Source of the DNA: Conchocele bisecta
Lineage: Eukaryota > Mollusca > Bivalvia > Lucinida > Thyasiridae
DNA: 64,000 bases
Assembly: GCA_029237695.1 (NCBI GenBank)
Contig: JAQRGA010000119.1
Location: forward strand, 115,888-179,887
Direction of reading: 5' to 3'
The notes beneath the pieces were generated by a model. It did no database searches, was not told the origin of the DNA, and saw nothing but the letters and a program-made list of their open reading frames with translations. The number at the start of each line of letters is the position of its first letter. Position 1 is the stretch's first letter. Shown piece by piece: positions 58,087-64,000 of the stretch. Position numbers and translations under genes: made by a program.

Positions 58087-58717
58087 CTAAAGACTCTGAC
58101 GATCCGGGGGTAGCTGGGTGTCAGAAGGCACCGCGAGAAGTTCTTCGCGAACAAACCCTCGAGATGGCCCATCATCCAAATAGTAGAGCACGGGCTCATC
58201 GGGCTTGGTAATAGATCGATCTAGATGATATACATTGAGAGACCACACGGGATCAGTCGCGCGGCGGGGATCGACCTGGAGAAGATTCGGCCATTTGACT
58301 CCTCTTATATATTCGGGAGAGAGCCTCGGCCACCTCCTTAGACTCTTTAGTGGCCAACGGCTCAGCCCCCTTATAACGACTCGCTACGTCAACGACTGTC
58401 AGCGCGTACTTATACGTCTTACGACCGACGCGATCGTGAGGGAGAAACAGGAGATCGCTTGGTGAACTTGGTTCGGTACCACCGGCACGTCGAATTTCTT
58501 GGGCGCGGAATATTGTGAGGCGCGGGTAAATAGATCTGCCAGATGGCCTGCTTCTTGAGCCATTCCTTGACAGCGTTTTCTGAAACCTTGGTCGCCGCCG
58601 CGAGGTTCTTGATGGCAGCGAGTCCCTTCCAGTAGCCGCGTGGGGCTATAGTAACGTGTTCGCTAGCTTGCGCGTTAGGCGAACCGATAGTTTGGTATTA
58701 AGTTTGCGCGTGTTCAT
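58087..58717 (-). pseudogene. Retroviral-type (DDE) integrase of the Maverick, frameshifted and internally deleted
   Basis: The N-terminal part (about 58650-58480) includes a helix-turn-helix-like ATKVSENAVKEWLKKQAIW. The core reads KYALTVVDVASRYKGAEPLA (first catalytic Asp, about 58395) and continues KESKEVAEALSRIYKR to the second-Asp region WPNLLQVD (about 58285-58265). Within a few residues it jumps to a C-terminal tail, TDPVWSLNVYHLD ... EPVLYYLDDGPSRGFVREEL, ending at 58087-58089. The segment that should carry the third acidic residue (Glu) and the rest of the fold is missing, roughly 100-150 residues by family length. At least three frameshifts lie upstream. Its ATG overlaps the end of the preceding minus-strand ORF. 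The enzyme would normally insert the element. This one cannot. Confidence 0.85.
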
Positions 58718-59056
58718 CGTATGCGATGTATTCTAATATATCTGACAATCTCCAACATGCCCTCGCCAGATCGTCCGGTAACTGCGTCGATAATAATAAA
58801 CCTTTGTTGGAAGTACAATCGCGTTATTGGGGGTTAAGTTCTGAAGGAAATTGGGAAAAGGGAAAATCTAATCCCCAGATTGGTGAGGAATCTAACATCC
58901 GCTTTGCGAAAAGGGTGGCCGCTCTTTTTCGTCCTCCCGCCACGTCTCGAGAGAATCTCGGGCCAGACGAATCATACCCTTTGCACCAGCTATGCGGTGT
59001 TTAAGGGCAGTGTAGCCTACATCAATCATAGCAAAATAAAGTTTGTCAACTGACAT
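58698..59056 (-). pseudogene. Small helical ORF of the Maverick block, unknown function
   Basis: ATG at 59054-59056, beginning MSVDKLYFAMIDVGYTALK then GAKGMIRLARDSLETWREDE. After about 50 residues the frame shifts (near 58920), and again around 58815, before a final open piece ending DILEYIAYDEHAQT at 58698. It would be about 118 residues, mostly helical, soluble, with no recognised domain. It lies between a membrane-protein ORF and the integrase, overlapping the latter by about 20 bp. That overlap argues for a real compact gene. Confidence 0.55.
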
Positions 59057-59107
59057 CGTTCTATATATATAATTTTATAAAAAAAGTTATTATTTAAAAT
59101 AATTAAT

Positions 59108-59542
59108 TTAAAATCTCGATTGAATATAGTAGCCGACGAGACCCACCACACCCATTCCCACGACGATGAACGCGATCTCGCGGTCTTTTTGGGGCTCTGA
59201 CGGTACATAGAAATCTGAAAGTTGGGGCTCGCGATCCAGCGGCGCGAGACTTTTCTGCGGATATGCCAGCGCGTACTCGCGGTTGGCTTCTTCAACGTTC
59301 TGAAAAGTTTGTGCGGCGTGATTTTCGCGGCGAAGCTCTTCATTGACCCAGTCAAGATGGGTGGTTCGTTTTTCGACCACGCTTCCTTTGCGCTATTGAG
59401 TTGTTCTACAGCTAAATCGTGACGCTTACTCTCCTCATACCGCGGTCGAGTTTTGTAGTTTAGAGAATAGAAAGTTGCTGCCGCTGAACGCCAATGCTTT
59501 GTTTTACGAGCGCACCACTATCATTATTGCGATTGAAGCCAT
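59108..59542 (-). pseudogene. Maverick membrane-anchored coiled-coil-like ORF
   Basis: Starts MASIAIM at 59540-59542, directly after the stop of the upstream ORF. The first 55 codons contain frame breaks. From 59380 down the frame is open: HLDWVNEELRRENHAAQTFQ, NVEEANREYALAYPQKSL and a C-terminal hydrophobic segment IAFIVVGMGVVGLVGYYI followed by QSRF and the stop at 59108-59110. The layout (charged helical region, short linker, single tail anchor) suggests a virion membrane or minor structural protein, but no family name can be given. Confidence 0.6.
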
Positions 59543-59775
59543 TTATTTCCATATATTAACTGGTAGAATTCCAGCTTTAACTAGATAATCTCGGGTCCAA
59601 ACTGCGGCCGCTACATCTAAGGTCGCGAGCCCTACGTCTCTCACAGTAAAGTCCAATTTGGGAGCGGATCCTCCTAGGCCATCTTTGATAGTCGAGCATA
59701 CCCGATACTGAAACCCGATATCACCACGGCGTGATAAAGCGCATTCACTAACATTTTACCATCTTGTTCAGCCAT
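59543..59775 (-). pseudogene. Short hydrophobic Maverick ORF, about 77 residues
   Basis: Begins MAEQDGKMLVNALYHAVVIS and continues GFSIGYARLSKM, then a frame break near 59680. The second half (LDFTVRDVGLATLDVAAAVWT) leads to the stop at 59543-59545. Its ATG overlaps the stop of the upstream ORF by one base (TAATG), a sign of tight gene packing. It has two weakly hydrophobic stretches, so it may be membrane associated. Function unknown. Confidence 0.55.
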
Positions 59776-60210
59776 TATTGCATATAAAAGGGGTCGCGAT
59801 CAATGTTTAAATGGGGCGCGTCCAATCGCGATTGGTGTTTCGTAACTTTCTTCTGAACACTGGCTGGTTGTTTTTTCGATAATATGGGGGTATATCCACA
59901 CGCACAAGGCACCAACAACTGCCAGACCACCACCAACAACCCAACTCCAATTCACGAATTTGGGTTCAATCGGATTCGCCCAAACCTCGATTGGGTGTTG
60001 AGTGTGCTTCCAATTCGTGAATTGGGGGTGTTGTTGTACTCAACTCTGTCTTCAGATGTTTTGCTGTCTCCGTCCCCGATTGCAACGACTGTTTAGCCTC
60101 TCGAAGCTCGGCGAGTATTTTATCTTGTTTAATTTTCTTTTCGGGTGGCAGCCGCCGCCCGCCCAGCTGCCTGTCTTTTGGGATTTTTTATATGCGGTAT
60201 GTCATCCAGT
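59775..60210 (-). pseudogene. Maverick ORF with basic N-terminus and one transmembrane segment
   Basis: The basic N-terminal region (KNPKRQAAGRAAAATRK, about 60190-60140) has no clean ATG in frame. The codon expected for Met is CTG, or the start lies in the overlapping ATG at 60203-60205. After a break, a coiled-coil-like stretch ILAELREAKQSLQSGTETAK follows. After another break, a membrane segment WVVGGGLAVVGALCVWIYP (about 59945-59890) is followed by a basic tail ending FYMQ at 59775-59777. Unknown function, probably a minor membrane or virion protein. Confidence 0.5.
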
Positions 60211-60854
60211 GGCGGAGTTGGGTTTGATTGGGTTTGGAGCAATCGGGTTCAACTCCGTCACTCTCGCGGGTGTGTCTTGTGTCATCATTTTCAGGGCTTA
60301 TAGTTCGTCGTGGGCATATATGTCCAAATTGACAGTGTTTACCCGTGGTCAACGCGTTGTCAGCGGAGCTAAGTACATTCCAAACTTGTGATAAATTGAG
60401 CAGCAGGCTGTTCTAAAGAGTGTGACCTATAAAAGGGTCAGTCTCTAGATCGTCAATCAATCCCGCGGTGTTTGGTATAGGGAGAAGTATACTAACGGCG
60501 GTTGCGTACAAATGAATAACCGCCGATCCGAGAGTTTTTGTCATCTCCGCACCTAACCTAGATTCGTATCGCACATACATTTTATCGATCTCCGCATCTG
60601 ACATCTTATCCACCTGAAAAAACTGAGAGACGCCTACCGAGATAATCTCCGATTGTCCCCCTCCCCCAGCAACCAGCGCAGCTAGCCGCTCTCGTCGCGC
60701 CGCATTTTCATTTTCATTCGGAGTCGTTGCACTCAACCCAATACCAACCGCCGTTGGAGTTGATTCCGATTGCTCTGTCGGATCATTATCTATGTTGGCA
60801 GTCGGAGTTGAGGTTTTCTTCTATTAGCTGATCGAGAAATTCGTCGCAGTTCAT
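60188..60854 (-). pseudogene. Conserved-looking Maverick ORF, possible minor virion protein
   Basis: Starts MNCDEFLDQLIEE at 60852-60854. After an early break the main open frame gives SATTPNENENAARRERLAAL, FFQVDKMSDAEIDKMYVRYE, SRLGAEMTKTLGSAVIHLYA and a hydrophobic TAVSILLPIPNT, to DDLETDPFIG. A break near 60413 leads to KFGMYLAPL. A Cys/His- and Asp-containing tail follows in another frame and ends at 60188-60190. It would be roughly 220 residues, with an acidic/polar N-terminus and a hydrophobic middle. I cannot name the family. It sits directly downstream of the packaging ATPase. Confidence 0.55.
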
Positions 60855-60973
60855 TTTTCTTAAATTAATTTAACTATTCTAACAAGTCTCATCACTTTAA
60901 CATATTGCCAAGCGCACCACCCGATACTTATGATCACCATTATGCTCGCAACAAAGCTCGCAGCGGAGCACCA

Positions 60974-61097
60974 AATTGTTAACATTGTTAACCATTGTTC
61001 AGCATTTGTTCAACATTTGTTAAGCATTTTGTTCAGCATTGTTCAGCAATTGCTAAGCATTGTTCAGCATTGTTCAGCATTTGTTCAGTAATTGCTA
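60974..61097. repeat. Short tandem motif ATTGTTCAGCA, about ten degenerate copies
   Basis: GTTAACATTGTTAACC, then runs of CATTGTTCAGCA, CATTTGTTAAGCA and CAATTGCTAAGCA. It lies in the gap between the ATPase stop and the next minus-strand start. Iterated short sites such as these often bind replication or transcription proteins; that role is inferred. Confidence 0.75.
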
Positions 61098-61110
61098 ATT
61101 AATTATAAAA

Positions 61111-61715
61111 TTAATTGATAACTTCGTAAGTAGTTGGTTGATCAGTCTTTAGCAAAAGCTTGGCGTGCTTAGTTTCCGAAAGCATCCGTCTAACCTCCAG
61201 GCGCTCCTCGCGCGTTGGGATAACATCATTCTCTCGAAGACAGTCATCGAATGAGTCTCGGTCCTTGCAGTGAAAGAGGGCGACCCATTTCGTTTGCTCG
61301 CGCAGATCCTTGAGGACGGCGTTGTACTTTTGAGTGGATATCCAACGCTTTGCCTAGCATGGCGGCCAGAAAAATGCGAGCTCGGAGAGCATGTCCTTCT
61401 TTTTGGTCATCGCCGCCTTGGCCGAGCAATCGTCAATCACGTATAGGGTGGGCTCACCCTGGATTTTTTGGTATAAAACCACGCAACCAATCGTGAAGCC
61501 TATCACCGGGTCAATAACGTATACCTCAGGGTCGGTCCATATCCACGTTCGCCGCTGATAAGTATCGTTGTGCCGCACAGTGGGACACAGGATCACAATA
61601 TGACGAAAGGCATCGCGGTAGGAGCCCTCGAGCAAGTCTAGGATGAAAACCGTTTTTTCCACATCCTGTCTGTCCACATATTATGGCAGAGTGGGCATCT
61701 CCAATCGTGAATTGG
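61111..61715 (-). pseudogene. Maverick genome-packaging ATPase (FtsK/HerA-like), frameshifted
   Basis: The P-loop GQTGCGK is encoded at about 61655-61678 and the frame breaks in the A-run directly after it. The next open frame (61677-61354) carries TVFILDLLEGSYRDAFRHIV, ILCPTVRHNDTYQRRTW and the Walker B-like LYVIDD (61429-61446). Further breaks near 61370 and 61340 precede a C-terminal piece ending TTYEVIN at the stop 61111-61113. Total length near 200 residues fits this ATPase family, which drives DNA into capsids. No clear ATG precedes the P-loop in frame. It lies between the capsid gene and the small ORFs. Confidence 0.85.
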
Positions 61716-61830
61716 TATTGATTGCTAATTTTTTAATTAATTCTTTAGAATTATCAAATTTATTAATTAATAAATCGTTAGAATGATTGCTAATTTTCTT
61801 AAAATTAATTAATAAATCGTTAGATTAGAT
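61716..61830. promoter_or_regulatory. AT-rich gap with a 21 bp direct repeat
   Basis: ATTAATTAATAAATCGTTAGA occurs perfectly at 61762-61782 and 61804-61824, next to ATTGCTAATTTT motifs. It separates the capsid stop from the ATPase start. Similar AATTAATT/GCTAATT patches occur in the other gaps of the element, so this is a plausible promoter or processing signal. Confidence 0.55.
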
Positions 61831-63107
61831 TTAGAGTGCTGAGACGTATCGGCCATCTTCGATGTTGAGTTGTGCGTCTGTAATTATATATAAGTACACG
61901 TTCAATGGCCCGCTCCGTCCGCCTCTTTGGTTATCTGGATCGTCACACCCTCGCTAGCGTTCTCAACTTGGCGTCCGCTGCCGTGTATTTGGTCGTCGTC
62001 GCTGGCTCGCATGTCTAGCCATAACGCGTAATTTGGTATTCAGGAACTCCGCGAGGGAGACGGCCGAGAGATGCAGGTCTTTGGCAACCGCTGCAACCTC
62101 CGGAGAGCGCTTAGAGCCTGCAGCAAACTGCTTTCTTACTTCGTCCCACTGCTGGTGTGCGCGAAGACCCGCGCTGTAGAGTTGATTGGGAACTCCCTCG
62201 ATCGTCACCTCTACCTTCGTGATTTTGGGGTTATAGAATTTGTCGGTTTTTCTAGCACCGAACGCGAACCGAGCATCCTCGAACAACATCATTATACCTT
62301 TTATAGAGCGGGCGTGTACGTTGACGTTAATATTCCACAATGTGTCGCCTTTGTCTTTCGTCATCTTGCGATGGCGAAGAACTCAGTCGTAAAGTATGGC
62401 AACGCGCCCGGCGTACTGGGTTCTGATCAATCGCGCGAGTTCGGGCATCGTGACCATGTCGTACTCCAGCGAAACATTATCGATCGTATACGTCGATAAC
62501 ATGTCGCTGGTTATGAGAACTCGGCCGTAGTCGTTGAACGTTAGTTCGTATTCGAGGCGGTCAGCCAAAGTGCTCTGATAGTAGGGCATGTGACTCTCCA
62601 GCAACTCGAAGTCGAGCGGGATGTAGAAGCGGTTTCCGTAAGCGCCCGCGACCGCATTGTCACTCGCGTTGTTATCTACCTTGTTACCCAGCCCCGATTC
62701 TAAGTTTGGTTACGTTCTTATTTTTGCTGGTGTCAATACCCTGATAGACAGCGTTTTCGCGCTCTTCCTGATAACAATGGTAGACGTCGCTGTCGTCGAT
62801 CGACATCACCTCATTACCAGAAATCTTTATCATGGTCTTCTTGACGATGGCGCGACCAAGGTTCTGAACGACGGTTCGGTCCTCGTCCGTCGACGTCAGC
62901 GAAATAGTGAAAGCGAGGCGAACAGTACCCGGCACAATGACGTCGTTAGCTCCGAGGTTGGGGAAGCAGACCAAGAGCTGCTGGTTCTGGTCGATCGTCG
63001 ATGGGTTGTTCGTAATAACGACACTCTGTCTCACGCCTTTTTGCCCCGAGGGGCTCACGCAGTCTGCGGTATGGATTGAGTTTGCGACCGTATTGACTCG
63101 AAGACAT
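61831..63107 (-). pseudogene. Maverick/adintovirus major capsid protein, frameshifted
   Basis: The gene starts at ATG 63105-63107 and ends at TAA 61831-61833, about 425 codons, the right size for a double-jelly-roll capsid protein of this class. Pieces in order: a break near 63050; an open frame 63058-62684 (QSVVITNNPS, FPNLGANDVIVPGTVRLAF, ISGNEVMSIDDSDVYHCY); breaks around 62684; 62604-62383 (MPYYQSTLADRLEYELTFN); a break near 62380; 62364-61963 (DTLWNINVNVHARSIKGIMM, FYNPKITKVEVTIEGVPN); then two more breaks before the C-terminus. I recognise the family by these stretches, not by a search. It shares a divergent promoter region with the plus-strand ORF at 63181. Confidence 0.88.
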
Positions 63108-63180
63108 AATTTAGTGAAACTATATTAAACCCTTATGGTTTTGTCTTTAATACATAATTAATTTTAAGAAAGTTATAAAG
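63108..63180. promoter_or_regulatory. Divergent promoter region between capsid gene and 63181 ORF
   Basis: 73 bp, AT-rich, with TACATAATTAATTTTAAGAAAG just before the plus-strand ATG and TATATTAAACC closer to the capsid gene. Both genes point outward, so both promoters must lie here or overlap the neighbouring genes. Confidence 0.55.
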
Positions 63181-63606
63181 ATGGATGATTACGATATTAA
63201 CATGGATGAAATCGGCAGAGACGATTACGTCGATGCGGATGATGATGATATAGATGATTATAATGACGAAACGCCCTTGATACAGCCTCCAGTTCCAATC
63301 CAATCGGGGGAATTAGGTGGCGCTACCAGCAGCGTTGGTCAAAGTCGGGAATTACTCGAGGGAGCTGTAAACGACTACTACAACAGTTTGGCAGAAAAAG
63401 AAAAAGATCTGTCCCGTCTGTCGGATCGCGACTACTCCAAGTTCGAATTTGATCTGAACGGTAGATTGCGACTAAAAGCATCAAATGTCCCGATCGTCAA
63501 CACGATGACCGGTAAACCCCTATCGCTAAACACCATTGCCGGAAACCGGGGCGGTGGCCAACTCATAAGGAGCGAACTAGGATTTCCAGAATTGGACGCG
63601 TGGTAA
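63181..63606 (+). CDS. Acidic Maverick protein of 141 residues, unknown function
   Basis: One of the few intact ORFs in the element. The first 36 residues are strikingly acidic (Asp-rich, MDDYDINMDEIGRDDYVDAD and on), followed by a proline-containing linker, a helical stretch ELLEGAVNDYYNSLAEKEKD and a compact C-terminal part with DRDYSKFEFDLNGRLRLKAS, GKPLSLNTIAGNRGGGQ and LGFPELDAW. An acidic tail plus a small folded domain could suit a capsid-assembly or DNA-mimic role, but this is a guess. The start is the first ATG after an AT-rich gap. Confidence 0.75.
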   Translation: MDDYDINMDEIGRDDYVDADDDDIDDYNDETPLIQPPVPIQSGELGGATSSVGQSRELLEGAVNDYYNSLAEKEKDLSRLSDRDYSKFEFDLNGRLRLKASNVPIVNTMTGKPLSLNTIAGNRGGGQLIRSELGFPELDAW

Positions 63607-63612
63607 AACAAT

Positions 63613-64000
63613 TATGCCGACCCGCGCTGTAGAGGCCCCCCTACAGTCTACCAGACGAAACGATGGCGAAAACGGCCGCCGATATAGAAACTGTTGAGCT
63701 CAGCGAATTCCCTCGAGTAGCCACCGACGTTATTAACACGATGGAGACCACGTTCAGCGAAATCGACCTGTCTAACGATGACCCACTGTTACCTCTTCTC
63801 GAACTCGATAAGGTTATGCAAACGGTACGGGGTGAACTGGTCCTTAACCTCTCCAAACTCTCGTCGCTGGATGAACATATCGCGCTAGAAGAAAGAAAAC
63901 TGGAGGAAGCCGGTGTCGATATAGAATCTACCGAGCGGATCCACCGAACGCCTACAGTCGTTGCGTGATGAAAGAGCAGCTCGTTTGGAGGCCGCCTCGA
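63613..64000 (+). pseudogene. Coiled-coil Maverick protein, runs off the window, frameshifted
   Basis: Two starts are possible: ATG 63613 (short frame, ends near 63693) or ATG 63663, which opens MAKTAADIETVELSEFPRVA and is open to 63968. The region DELVLNL-like SKLSSLDEHIALEERKLEEA is heptad-like. Near 63945 the frame shifts, and a second frame continues with charged, coiled-coil-type residues to the window edge. It is co-directional with the acidic ORF 57 bp upstream. The family is unknown. Confidence 0.6.

Larger units (their letters stand above)
53446..64000. mobile_element. Maverick/Polinton (adintovirus-like) provirus, right end outside window
   Basis: The set protein-primed DNA polymerase B, retroviral-type integrase, packaging ATPase and double-jelly-roll-type capsid protein defines this class of large eukaryotic DNA transposon/virus, normally 15-20 kb with long terminal inverted repeats. 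Here about 10.5 kb is visible. The left border is set where the family D repeat gives way (about 53446). No terminal repeat can be confirmed without the right end. Almost every gene carries frameshifts, so the copy looks inactive. No adenovirus-type protease or penton-like protein was recognised; these may lie beyond 64000. Confidence 0.85.

Noticed and set aside
58726..59004. Plus-strand ORF of 92 codons in the Maverick
   Set aside because: It runs antisense across the minus-strand block, where the opposite strand gives overlapping compact genes.
62071..62499. Plus-strand ORF of 142 codons, and another of 140 codons at 62657-63079
   Set aside because: Both are antisense shadows of the capsid gene, which carries recognisable family sequence on the minus strand.

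Overview
The window looks like nuclear DNA from a marine mollusc, most likely a bivalve. Support: dense 150-450 bp tandem-repeat families full of AAGGTCAAGGTCA and (GTCC)n tracts, a metazoan-type split gene with GT-AG introns, and a Maverick/Polinton-type integrated virus. The species cannot be named from sequence alone. No bacterial operon, rRNA gene or CRISPR array is visible.

Host gene: three consecutive plus-strand exons (20655-20796, 23329-23426, 38029-38186) join in frame and encode the catalytic core of heparan sulfate 2-O-sulfotransferase. The other exons lie outside the window or were not seen. Its introns (2.5 and 14.6 kb) are filled with repeats, including a hAT-like transposon with a broken BED/TTF zinc-finger exon (21875-23141) and a pogo-like element (28651-30046).

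Repeats, 1-53.4 kb: more than ten dispersed families share one layout: a 5' stem-loop after a T tract, a GTCC/GGGC microsatellite, a tandem array (often with TCAAGGTCA), a 3' palindrome, and an end CT(A/T/G)G followed by T. Two nested copies (12122-12722 and 14212-16786) expose the empty target site and show no duplication longer than TT, which fits Helitron/Helentron-type insertion. A Helitron/LINE-type endonuclease fragment sits at 48.78-49.07 kb. In addition there are four copies of a 1.7 kb TA-flanked CAGT...ACTG element, several MITEs with readable target duplications, tRNA-like repeats and a 184 bp AT-rich satellite.

53.4-64 kb: a Maverick/Polinton (adintovirus-like) provirus, right end outside the window. 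Order: a small zinc-finger gene (-), a 35 bp inverted repeat, protein-primed DNA polymerase B (+), then tail-to-tail a minus-strand block of retroviral-type integrase, five small ORFs (three with clear membrane segments or hydrophobic stretches), packaging ATPase and major capsid protein, and divergently two plus-strand ORFs. Nearly every gene is cut by frameshifts roughly every 150-400 bp. The integrase has also lost the part that should hold its third catalytic residue. This copy therefore looks dead, unless the indels are assembly errors. The polymerase half is visibly richer in A/T than the integrase-capsid half.
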